64,000 nt of DNA from Occallatibacter riparius (GTDB taxonomy: Bacteria > Acidobacteriota > Terriglobia > Terriglobales > Acidobacteriaceae): assembly GCF_025264625.1 (NCBI RefSeq), contig NZ_CP093313.1, positions 4,898,001 through 4,962,000 of the forward strand. Reading direction: 5' to 3'. Of this stretch, positions 17,841 to 25,867 are shown one piece after another; within the stretch, counting starts at the first letter, position 1, and each line of letters starts with the position of its first letter. The position numbers and the translations under genes were made by a program. Under the pieces are notes generated by a model. It was not told where the DNA came from, made no database searches, and saw nothing but the letters and a program-made list of their open reading frames with translations.

Positions 17841-18180
17841 TGCGCCTCGAAGGCGCAAAAGCGCGCTCGACATCCATATCAAGAGATATTCATCGTTCAC
17901 GAAGGCCACGCAGGGTTCACGGTTGGAACAAGCTCGCAAGACCACTCCCGTTCCGGAAATGCAGGTGGGGCGATATCCCTCAACATTGCGGGCGAAAAAG
18001 TAAGTATTTCGCCTTGAAGTCAACCTGAGCCGACATGCGATACGCTACCGGCACAGCGCAACCTGTGATGAGCGAGGCTGCATTTTGGCGCCTCGTTGGA
18101 TAGCCGTTGTCGGATGTCTGGGACCGCATAGAATAGCTCAATCGACAGCCGCCTTAAGGGAGCCAACTCTGAACACCCTG
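17841..18180. other. Gap without a recognisable gene
   Basis: 340 bases with short open frames in several directions, none with a ribosome binding site or a recognisable product. Confidence 0.4.
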
Positions 18181-18633
18181 GTGACACGATCTGCAACACA
18201 GAAGAAGTCTCTTGGGCTGTTTGCAGGCTTGTGTATGGTGGCGCTTGGATTGAGGCTCGCAGGCGCGATCTTCTTCTCAGCCGAACTGCCCGGCGCGCAG
18301 ATCGCACGAGCAATGCTAGCCGCATGCGGCTTCACGCTGCTTTTGATTGGCGGTAGCAGGTTGCTGCGTCGAGACGGGTTCCCGGCAGATGCTTTGGGAC
18401 TGAAATTCAACTCGCGGCACACGGAAGGTCTTCTTCTGGGAGTAGGGAGCGCTACAGCAATCATTGCCTTGCTGGCTGCGGTACTCGCCGTTCAAGTGCC
18501 AATCCATTGGGCCAAAGGCATGTTACGGCTCAGCGATGCTGCCCTGGCCGCTCATATATGTCGCAGCAAATTTCTCTTGCATCGATTTACTAAATTGATT
18601 TATTGTCTCTGCGCAGCAAATCTGCAGCTTTGA
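18181..18633 (+). pseudogene. Truncated CPBP-family membrane protease
   Basis: Hydrophobic segments and the linker RDGFPADALGLKFNSRHTEG resemble the N-terminal half of CPBP (CAAX-processing type) proteases, in which a DLGL/ALGL linker precedes the third helix. The sequence stops resembling a membrane protein after LRLSDAALAAH (about 18547) and the catalytic EExxR and later His motifs are missing. The start is uncertain: I give the GTG at 18181, and the frame is open from about 18085. A 10-base direct repeat flanks the 3' end. Confidence 0.55.
18562..18621. repeat. Short direct repeat at the CPBP truncation point
   Basis: CGCAGCAAAT occurs at 18562-18571 and again at 18612-18621, exactly 50 bases apart. 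The interval is AT-rich compared with its surroundings. It lies where the CPBP reading frame loses similarity, so it may mark a deletion or insertion scar. Confidence 0.4.
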
Positions 18634-18792
18634 GGTCACTCTAACGGCTCAAAGCGCTTCCCGGTCGAAAAGCACGCCACAAGACTACGCCCCAAAAACG
18701 TGGCGACATGCCGCGCGGGGAGACTTGTGCCCCTTCTGCTTCAATTTGCCCCACCTGCCTTGCACCCACTTTTTCCAACGAGGGTAATCACC

Positions 18793-20478
18793 ATGAAGAA
18801 CACACTCCCCTTCGCAGTCGTAGTTCTGACTGCTGCGTTCGCCTGCGCCTCCGTCGTCACAGCCCAGGGCACAGCGTATGTTGACTTCGGCTCATCCCAG
18901 CAGTCCATTGCGGGATTCGGCGGGGCCAGCGCATGGCTATCCCTCAGTAGCTCGCAGGTAACCACCCTGTACGACAGCGGCCCCGGACATCTCGGCCTCT
19001 CCGTGCTACGAGTCCGCATCGATCCCGGAGGTCAAGCCAACTGGGGTACGGAACTGTCCAATGCCAAGCTTGCAAAAAGCCACGGCGCAATCGTCATCGC
19101 CACGCCCTGGACTCCGCCTGCCTCCATGAAATCCAACGGCAGCACCGTCGGCGGCAGCCTCAATGCGTCGCAATACGGCGCTTACGCCAGCTACCTCCAA
19201 AGCTACGTCAACTACATGTCCAGCAACGGCGCCTCTCTGTATGCCATCTCCATGCAAAACGAGCCCGACGCCAACGTTACCTATGAGTCTTGCTTCTGGA
19301 CCGGTGCTCAAATGGACACTTGGACGGCCAATAACGCCTCCACTTTAAGCATTCCCCTCTTCATGCCCGAGTCGGAGAGCTTCACCACTAGCTACTCTGA
19401 TCCGGCCCTTAACGACACCAACGCGGTCAGCCACATCGGTGCAATCGGCGGACACCTCTACGGAGTTTCCCCGTCCTACTACACCAACGCGTTCAACCAT
19501 GGTAAGCAGGTCTGGATGACCGAGCACTACATCGACGGAACCGGCATCGGCAACGCGCTGTCTGTAGCCAAGGAAATCAACGACTCCATGGCTGTGGCCA
19601 ATTACAGCATGTACGTGTGGTGGTGGCTCACCGATTTGCCGTCGCAGAACTCCTACATCGGACTTATCGACGCCAACGGAAACGTGAAGCCGGCTGGCTG
19701 GGCGCTGGCACAGTACGCCCGCTTCATCCGTCCCGGATATGTCCGCTCTAACGCCACCTACAATCCCACCACTAACGTCTATGTCACGGCCTACAAGGGA
19801 AGCGGCAGCTATGTGATCGTCGCGATCAACATGGGGACGGCGGGAGTCAACCAGCCGTTCACCATCCAGAACCAGTCCATCGGCTCGCTCACGCCCTACC
19901 AAACCTCGGCTTCCGCGCTCTCGATGCAGCAGCTCGCCACCGTATACACCGCCAATAACTCCACCTTTACCGGCTACCTCCCGCCCCAGAGCATCACTAC
20001 CTATGTCGCGCAGGGCTCCACGGGCGGCACCATCAACACCAGCGCGTGGTACCAAGTCGTCAACAAAACCAGCGGCATGTGCGCCGATGATAATGGCAAC
20101 TCCACCACCCCCGGCACCGCCCTCATCCAATGGCCCTGCGGAAGTGGAAAATACAACCAGGAGTGGCAGTTCCGCCCGGCCTCCACCACCGGCTACTACG
20201 ATGTCTTCAATCGCAACGCGTCTTCGCTCGTCTGGGACGATTACAACTTTGGCGCCTCCAACGGCACCAACGTCGACCTCTGGACCTACATCAGTGGACA
20301 GAGCAATCAGCAGTGGCAGAGCACTTATCTGGGCAACGGCCTCTGGACGTTCAAAAACTTGAACAGCGGCCTCTGCCTCGATAACACTGGCTCCACCACC
20401 CAGGGCCAGCAGATGTGGCAATGGCAATGCCAGTCCGGCAACACCAACCAGCAGTTCCAGCTCGTACAGCAGCCCTGA
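18793..20478 (+). CDS. Secreted GH30 glycosidase with C-terminal ricin-type lectin domain
   Basis: 561 aa from the ATG at 18793. A signal peptide (1-25, ending VVTAQG) is followed by a GH30 (beta/alpha)8 barrel with side beta domain. Visible landmarks are IAGFGGASAW, RVRIDPGG, TPWTPPASMKSNG, the acid/base glutamate in MQNEPD and the nucleophile glutamate in VWMTEHY. Residues from about 425 form a ricin B-type beta-trefoil (CBM13-like), with WPCGSGKYNQEW and WQCQSGNTNQQF as QxW-type repeats. GH30 enzymes of this layout act on xylan or related plant or microbial glycans; the exact subfamily is not certain. The gene has a terminator-like hairpin 20 bases downstream and appears monocistronic. Confidence 0.9.
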   Translation: MKNTLPFAVVVLTAAFACASVVTAQGTAYVDFGSSQQSIAGFGGASAWLSLSSSQVTTLYDSGPGHLGLSVLRVRIDPGGQANWGTELSNAKLAKSHGAIVIATPWTPPASMKSNGSTVGGSLNASQYGAYASYLQSYVNYMSSNGASLYAISMQNEPDANVTYESCFWTGAQMDTWTANNASTLSIPLFMPESESFTTSYSDPALNDTNAVSHIGAIGGHLYGVSPSYYTNAFNHGKQVWMTEHYIDGTGIGNALSVAKEINDSMAVANYSMYVWWWLTDLPSQNSYIGLIDANGNVKPAGWALAQYARFIRPGYVRSNATYNPTTNVYVTAYKGSGSYVIVAINMGTAGVNQPFTIQNQSIGSLTPYQTSASALSMQQLATVYTANNSTFTGYLPPQSITTYVAQGSTGGTINTSAWYQVVNKTSGMCADDNGNSTTPGTALIQWPCGSGKYNQEWQFRPASTTGYYDVFNRNASSLVWDDYNFGASNGTNVDLWTYISGQSNQQWQSTYLGNGLWTFKNLNSGLCLDNTGSTTQGQQMWQWQCQSGNTNQQFQLVQQP

Positions 20479-20498
20479 CCGAGCTATCCCTCTGCCCC

Positions 20499-20530
20499 AT
20501 CAGAGCGCCACCGTTCAGGGGCGCTCTGAT
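20499..20530 (+). terminator. Hairpin after the GH30 gene
   Basis: ATCAGAGCGCC (20499-20509) pairs perfectly with GGCGCTCTGAT (20520-20530) around a ten-base loop, 20 bases after the stop codon. There is no T-tract after it. Confidence 0.6.
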
Positions 20531-20997
20531 CAGGTCGTCGGCGTCACTAGGCTGGAATATCGATTGCACGAATTGGCACTTGGCTCGTCATGTTTTGTAT
20601 CGTCGGCTGTTGCGTCGTCTGAAAAGCATTTGGAAGGTCATTTCCGATCAATTTGAAGAACCCGGACCGTTCCTCGGCGCTTTTGATCCGCGGATTGTGA
20701 CGGCTCGCTTTAGCTGACCGCCAATCTCGCCAACGTCGCCTATCTGGGCAAAAAACGTAGGGGTGATGTCGTACCAGACTTCCGGTACCGGCGGGAGCGC
20801 CGACATGCTGGAGGGACCGAGCGCGCATTGCTGCGTGAATTTCGGTCCTCACGGAGGCTGCGCGAGCCGTACCTCGAGTCCATTGGAAATACGCGCCAAG
20901 AGCTCGCAATATTGGACCTATTGATGCTGCGTCGCATTGCTTATTTGCCCAACAAAGTGAACAGATCTCAGGTACGTGATCTGCCGAGTTCAAATGC
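20531..20997. other. Gap without a recognisable gene
   Basis: 467 bases between the GH30 gene and the convergent minus-strand membrane gene. Several overlapping short ORFs exist but none is recognisable or has a convincing start. Confidence 0.45.
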
Positions 20998-21486
20998 TCA
21001 CACGCCTAAGAGAAACCGACAGTTAAGCGCGAGCACGATGGCGCAGGTAGCCAAAATGCGGTACCAATTGATCGGCACTCGACGTGCATCGACAACATAG
21101 ATTGAGAGCAGAACCACGCAGATGCTGAGTTGCAGCAAACGGTAGTGCGTGACGACCAAGGGACCAACCGAAAGCAGACCCGGCGGACAAACCGATGCTC
21201 CCTGCACAATAAGGTCAAGCACGAAATGCGAAAACACAGCCAGCCAGAGAACGCATATGACTCTCCGCGCCCATCTCCCGAACAATGCGGAGAAGAGACT
21301 GGCCCAGAGCATCGACATAACGAGCGAGTGCGACCAGTCATCGTAGTTTGTTCGATCAATCCGAAGGACACTTAACATGATCCAAAGGCCGTCCAGCACA
21401 CAGGCGCCCAGGATTAGCTCTATCAACGGGGCCCGAGGTGCACGACCCTTGAGAGCAAGACCTGCAGCGAAATGAGCAGCGAACAT
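20998..21486 (-). CDS. YdjM-like membrane protein (putative metal-dependent hydrolase)
   Basis: 162 aa from the ATG at 21486, preceded by GGGAG eight bases upstream. About five membrane helices. The conserved polar residues of the YdjM/LexA-regulated inner-membrane hydrolase family are visible: H5 in MFAAHFAAG, D33 in ACVLDGLW, DDWSHSLV and FSHFVLD. These His/Asp residues probably bind a metal at the membrane. The ATG overlaps the stop codon of the small upstream gene by one base (TGATG), which implies translational coupling. The substrate is unknown. Confidence 0.7.
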   Translation of the reverse strand: MFAAHFAAGLALKGRAPRAPLIELILGACVLDGLWIMLSVLRIDRTNYDDWSHSLVMSMLWASLFSALFGRWARRVICVLWLAVFSHFVLDLIVQGASVCPPGLLSVGPLVVTHYRLLQLSICVVLLSIYVVDARRVPINWYRILATCAIVLALNCRFLLGV

Positions 21487-21587
21487 CAGCGTTTCTCCCA
21501 CCAATCTCTGCTGTGATTAAGCGCGCTGATACAAAGTGCCGGCAATACGATAAATAGCAATTCGATGATTGCTCGCCGTAATGTCAT
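21486..21587 (-). CDS. 33-residue membrane microprotein coupled to YdjM-like gene
   Basis: A short gene starting at the ATG at 21587, which follows GGAGGT by five bases. It encodes 33 residues: a basic start MTLRR, one hydrophobic helix IIELLFIVLPALCISAL, and the polar tail NHSRDWWEKR. Its stop shares one base with the next start. The strong ribosome binding site and the stop/start overlap support a real gene rather than the longer open frame. It may be a small partner subunit of the YdjM-like protein. Confidence 0.6.
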   Translation of the reverse strand: MTLRRAIIELLFIVLPALCISALNHSRDWWEKR

Positions 21588-21716
21588 GCTTGACCTCCGA
21601 CAATCAACGTCACCGCCTTTATGTCGTATGGTGTGCGTTTGGCAGCTCATAGCGGCATACTCTTCGAGATCATATCCGCGACCCCGACTAATCCGGATCA
21701 AAAGAGAATCTTTCTA

Positions 21717-21731
21717 AGACAAAACCCGACA
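21717..21731 (+). promoter_or_regulatory. Direct-repeat box A (Cpx-like)
   Basis: AGACA-AAACC-CGACA: two half-sites at a 10-base period. It lies 133 bases before the FGE start and 130 bases before the divergent microprotein start. The first half-site deviates from YGACA. Confidence 0.45.
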
Positions 21732-21863
21732 AATATGCAGCGCTCCACAGGATAAGAAAAGCGTCCAATCCTGCAGTGCGGCTTCGTTCGTCGCCGTGCC
21801 GAAAGTCCGTTGCACCAGCTAGAGGCAGCAAGGGACTCTGAACAGGCATTTGCAATCTGAGCT

Positions 21864-22913
21864 ATGGGCGTATTTATCTTTCAAAACGGCAGCAACTCCG
21901 GCTGGAAGCGGATTGATCGCAGTCGACAGATTTGGCCGAGTGCTGTTTATTTCGGGTTCATATTGGCAGGCTTGTTGGGAACTTACTTCCTGATGACCAG
22001 ACTGATCGACGCGCCCCGAACTCTGCCCGATTCCGCGCGGGCGAGCGAATCGTACAGATTGTTGCCGACGCTAACTGCTGTGAGTGTCAAGCGACGTGCG
22101 ACATTGATTCTGATTCCGGCAGGCACAGTTCAGATTGGCGACAACAACGGACCAAGCGCAGAACGGCCAGCATTCGAGTTCAGATCGCGCGCCTTCCTCA
22201 TGGATCGTACGCCCGTGACCGTCTCTCAGTTTGCTGACTTCGTCAAAGTCACCAGATACAAGACGGACGCCGAACGATACGGGTTTGGCGGTCATCTCGA
22301 GAAGTCGAGTGGCGCCTGGGTCGCCGTGCCTGGAGCGTCCTGGAGGTATCCCCTTGGTCCAAAGAGATCGCCTGCTCTTGACGACCATCCCGTGACCCAA
22401 GTGAGTTGGTTCGATGCCAATGAGTTCTGCAGGGCGTATGGTCTGCGGCTCCCCACAGAGTCCGAATGGGAGCGCGCAGCGCGGATGGGCCAAACACCTG
22501 ACGGGCACGTGTTCAAAGCTGGCGATCCTATTGAACTGAGCCATCGCTACTTATTGAACGCGTGGGAAGGAACATTTCCGCTCGCGAACACCGGAGCCGA
22601 TGGCTATCAGACGACCTCACCCGTCGGGGCATTTGGAGTCACACCGTCTGGGCTCACGGACATGGCCGGCAACGTCTGGGAGTGGACTTCCTCCAGGTAT
22701 CTGCCATACGGCGCTCCACAACAAGAAAGCACGAGGATCCCGGCAGAAATGGTCTCGCGCGGGGGATCGTTTTTGTGTTCGCCGGAATTCTGTCAAGGTT
22801 ACCGTGCCAGTGCTCGCAATCACACTACGCCTGATACATCGCTGGAGAACATCGGCTTTCGATGTGCTGCCGATCCGGGCTTACCCACAGAAAGCAGGAA
22901 AGAAAGCCAATGA
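21864..22913 (+). CDS. Formylglycine-generating enzyme (sulfatase-modifying factor)
   Basis: 349 aa. One N-terminal membrane helix (about 25-45) anchors a periplasmic FGE-sulfatase domain (78-340). Family landmarks are MDRTPVTVSQFADFV, HPVTQVSWFDANEFC, LRLPTESEWERAAR and GLTDMAGNVWEWTSS. The catalytic pair of copper-binding cysteines is present as C305 and C310 in GGSFLCSPEFCQGYR, so this should be a true FGE and not one of the many FGE-like proteins lacking them. It converts a sulfatase active-site cysteine to formylglycine. Its stop overlaps the sulfatase start by four bases, so enzyme and substrate are made together. Box A lies upstream. Confidence 0.9.
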   Translation: MGVFIFQNGSNSGWKRIDRSRQIWPSAVYFGFILAGLLGTYFLMTRLIDAPRTLPDSARASESYRLLPTLTAVSVKRRATLILIPAGTVQIGDNNGPSAERPAFEFRSRAFLMDRTPVTVSQFADFVKVTRYKTDAERYGFGGHLEKSSGAWVAVPGASWRYPLGPKRSPALDDHPVTQVSWFDANEFCRAYGLRLPTESEWERAARMGQTPDGHVFKAGDPIELSHRYLLNAWEGTFPLANTGADGYQTTSPVGAFGVTPSGLTDMAGNVWEWTSSRYLPYGAPQQESTRIPAEMVSRGGSFLCSPEFCQGYRASARNHTTPDTSLENIGFRCAADPGLPTESRKESQ

Positions 22914-24487
22914 GCATAAACAGAAGACAATTGAGAATTGCCTCCCTTTTGATTTCGGTTGGCCTTATCGCGATCGCGAGCGCAGTGGTGTGGAACTCAT
23001 GGCTCGCTCAGCAACGCGTCCCGGTAATCGCGGCGACAAAACCGAACATCATCGTAATTTTGGCGGATGACCTCGGATATGCGGATATATCCGCGTACAA
23101 AATCGACCGCTTTCATACCCCAAACATCGACCGCATCGGCTTGCAGGGAGTTCGCTTTACCGACGGTTACGCGACCGCTCCGGTCTGCGGACCATCCCGT
23201 GCAAGTTTGATGACCGGCCGTTATCAGGAACGTTTTGGGTTTGAATTCAATCCTGAAAGCACAGAGGCAACTTTGGGCCAGGGACCTGGCCTGGCTGTGG
23301 GTGAGATCACCATTGCCCAGCTGCTACGCAGTGCCGGCTACCACACAGGCCTGATTGGCAAATGGCACCTCGGCAGCCAGGATCAGTTCTATCCCACAAA
23401 TCGCGGGTTCGACGAATTTGTTGGATTTCTCCCCGGCCAGACAGCCTATATGGATCCAAAGCAGCCTGGCTTACACGCCTCGGTCGGATCTATCGGAGAC
23501 GCTGCTCTGACGAGTCGGACTCAGCCCACGATCGAAGATGCCGATCAGGAAAGAAGAATGAACAAAGTTGCCGGTCTGTTCGTTCGTCGCCCAACAAACG
23601 AGATCATTGAAGGACCTGATCGTCATGTTATTCACAATGAATCCGAGTACCTCACTGACTATTTCGGGAAACGCGCGACAGAATACATTCAACACAATGC
23701 GAAGAGCGGTAAGCCCTACTTTCTTTACCTCGCTTTCAATGCTGTACACGCGCCGCATATGGTGACGTCGCAGTACTATGATCGGTTTCCACAGATTCAG
23801 GACCATCAGATGCGCGTCTACGCGGCCATGGTCGCAGCCCTCGACGATAACGTAGGTCGAGTGCTTGACGCGGTTGATGCCACGGGTCAAGCGAACAACA
23901 CCATCATCTACTTTGCTTCAGACAATGGATGCGCTGCCTATTTTCCGGGCTTGTGCAGCTGCACGCCTCTGCGCGGTGGGAAATTGTCTCACTTTGAAGG
24001 TGGGACACGCGTACCATTCATGATGCGCTGGGCAGGACACATCCACTCAGGAAGTGTTTATCGGGATGTGGTCTCACTGCTGGACGTTCTTCCCACCTCG
24101 GTCAATGCAGCTGGCGGCACGCTCCCGGCTGATCGGATCTATGACGGTGTAGACCTGATGCCGTATTTGATGGGGAGGAAAACTGGCTCTCCGCACGATA
24201 TGTTGGCGTGGCGGCGCTTGCCTTTGTTTTCAATTCGTCAGGGAGACTGGAAGCTCTGGGAGTCGGTAGACGACAAGACCGGCAAGTACGGCGAGTATAA
24301 GCTGCTGTTCAATGTGAAAGAAGATTTAGACGAGACGACCAATCTGGCGGATAAGTACCCTCAACGCGTCAGGCAATTGGAGGGCCTGGCGCATCAATGG
24401 GCAAAGGAGATGACGGATCCCAAGTGGCCGACAAGAAAAACGGTCACATATAACGTGTGTGGGACTCCGTTTACGCTTCCCATTTGA
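22910..24487 (+). CDS. Type I sulfatase (arylsulfatase family)
   Basis: 525 aa, starting at the ATG at 22910 inside the FGE stop codon (ATGA). A membrane helix or uncleaved signal (10-30) precedes the alkaline-phosphatase-like sulfatase domain. The metal-binding PNIIVILADDLGYAD has D53 and D54. The modification motif VCGPSRASLMTGRYQ has C93 as the residue converted to formylglycine. Further landmarks are IGKWHLG, APHMVTSQYYD and YFASDNGC. A C-terminal domain with LFNVKEDLDETTNLAD is typical of type I sulfatases. It hydrolyses a sulfate ester in the periplasm or on the surface; the substrate is not predictable. The adjacent FGE is its expected maturase. Confidence 0.92.
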   Translation: MSINRRQLRIASLLISVGLIAIASAVVWNSWLAQQRVPVIAATKPNIIVILADDLGYADISAYKIDRFHTPNIDRIGLQGVRFTDGYATAPVCGPSRASLMTGRYQERFGFEFNPESTEATLGQGPGLAVGEITIAQLLRSAGYHTGLIGKWHLGSQDQFYPTNRGFDEFVGFLPGQTAYMDPKQPGLHASVGSIGDAALTSRTQPTIEDADQERRMNKVAGLFVRRPTNEIIEGPDRHVIHNESEYLTDYFGKRATEYIQHNAKSGKPYFLYLAFNAVHAPHMVTSQYYDRFPQIQDHQMRVYAAMVAALDDNVGRVLDAVDATGQANNTIIYFASDNGCAAYFPGLCSCTPLRGGKLSHFEGGTRVPFMMRWAGHIHSGSVYRDVVSLLDVLPTSVNAAGGTLPADRIYDGVDLMPYLMGRKTGSPHDMLAWRRLPLFSIRQGDWKLWESVDDKTGKYGEYKLLFNVKEDLDETTNLADKYPQRVRQLEGLAHQWAKEMTDPKWPTRKTVTYNVCGTPFTLPI

Positions 24488-24612
24488 GGCGCCGATCCTC
24501 GGCATTTCGATCGCCGGACTGTCGCTTCCGCAGGTATCTGCTTCTCCTTCACGCGCCACGGAAGCTAAGGTCGGAATCAGCTGTCGTGCGGGTGAATCTT
24601 CAACGCGAGAAC

Positions 24613-24627
24613 CGACAAAATCCGACA
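24613..24627 (+). promoter_or_regulatory. Direct-repeat box B (Cpx-like)
   Basis: CGACA-AAATC-CGACA, a perfect half-site repeat with a 10-base period. It ends 43 bases before the start of the histidine-rich membrane operon and has the same orientation as that operon. Confidence 0.6.
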
Positions 24628-24670
24628 ATTAGAAGACGGCCAGCTCAACTGTTGAATCGTCTGAACGATT

Positions 24671-25867
24671 GTGCAAAACGAAATCAAAACCGATACGCTA
24701 ACCGAGTCGCTTAAACAGGAACTTCCCACAGCAGTGAAGAGTGCAAGCGGAACCCCATGGTATCTTTGGTGCTCGATCTCTGCAGTGACGTCAGGGATGA
24801 TTGGCGCTCGCTGGGATGTCTCGTGGCACGAGTCGATCGGGCGCGACACCTTCTGGACGCCCGCCCACATGGCGATCTATCTGTGCAGCGTGCTTGCGGG
24901 CGTGGTCTGCGGTTATCTGATCCTGAACACGACGCTTCGCTCGCCTCAGCAGTTCGTACCTCGGTCCGTCCATGTGTTGGGCTTCAGAGCACCGCTTGGA
25001 GCCTTCCTGGCCGCCTGGGGTGGCGTCGCCATGCTCACTTCAGCGCCCTTTGATAATTGGTGGCATAGTGCCTATGGACTCGACGTCAAAATTATCAGCC
25101 CGCCCCACGCCCTCTTGATGTTGGGCAGCGTTGCGATTGAAACCGGAACCCTTTTGCTGACCCTGGCGGAGATGAACCGCGCAGCCACCAGCCAATGCAG
25201 GACCAGGCAGCTCCAGTGGCTCTTGATCTACCTGTTTGGAATCTTGCTTCTGGCGGTCACTTTCTTCTGTTCGGAATACACACGCGACGTGTTGCTCCAT
25301 TCTCCACTCTCGTATCTCGTCCTGAGCGTCGGTGTCCCATTTTGCTTTGCGTTGGCATGGAAGGCGTCACGCCATCGTTGGGCAATGACCGCGATTGCGG
25401 GGATCTACACCATCGTGACGATGGGCTTCATTTTGATCCTTCCTCTTTTCCCGGCACAGCCAAAACTGGGGCCGGTCTATCAGCCGGTCACGCACTTCGT
25501 GCCACCACAATTTCCGTTGTTGCTGCTTGTGCCCGCTGTATTCCTGGACCTCCTCTTCTGGCGTATCGGAAATCGAGACCGGTGGCTGATTGCTCTCGCA
25601 GGCGCAACGGTGTTCCTTCTCAGCCTCTTGGCCGTGGAGTGGCCCTTCGCCGATTTTCTGATGACCACAGCTGCACAGAACCCTTTCTTCGCGACCGGTT
25701 ACCATGCCTACTTTGTGCCGCCGTGGAGTGCAGGGGTAACGCGACAGTTCATCCGCGTGGCCCATGGAGTGCGGTTCCAGGGCTTCGGCCTGGCGATGTT
25801 CTGCGCTGTGATCAGCATGTGGCTGGGACTCAAGCTGGGTGACTGGATGCGAAAGGTACAACGATGA
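24671..25867 (+). CDS. Polytopic membrane protein with duplicated His/Asp motif
   Basis: 398 aa with about nine or ten membrane helices. The N-terminal third contains the same motif twice: W48-D49-x2-W52-H53-x3-G57-x-D59 ending P64-A65-H66, and D128-x2-W131-H132-x3-G136-x-D138 ending P144-P145-H146. Four histidines and four aspartates arranged as a repeat in membrane-flanking loops suggest bound metal or heme; this is inference. The start is a GTG at 24671 with weak upstream signal. The stop overlaps the next start by four bases (ATGA). The next gene encodes a periplasmic histidine-rich protein, so the two probably act together. I do not recognise a named family. Confidence 0.7.
   Translation: MQNEIKTDTLTESLKQELPTAVKSASGTPWYLWCSISAVTSGMIGARWDVSWHESIGRDTFWTPAHMAIYLCSVLAGVVCGYLILNTTLRSPQQFVPRSVHVLGFRAPLGAFLAAWGGVAMLTSAPFDNWWHSAYGLDVKIISPPHALLMLGSVAIETGTLLLTLAEMNRAATSQCRTRQLQWLLIYLFGILLLAVTFFCSEYTRDVLLHSPLSYLVLSVGVPFCFALAWKASRHRWAMTAIAGIYTIVTMGFILILPLFPAQPKLGPVYQPVTHFVPPQFPLLLLVPAVFLDLLFWRIGNRDRWLIALAGATVFLLSLLAVEWPFADFLMTTAAQNPFFATGYHAYFVPPWSAGVTRQFIRVAHGVRFQGFGLAMFCAVISMWLGLKLGDWMRKVQR

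Noticed and set aside
19345-20427. Minus-strand ORF (360 codons) opposite the GH30 gene.
   Set aside because: Val/Gly/Ala-rich translation with no motif, antisense to a well-supported gene.
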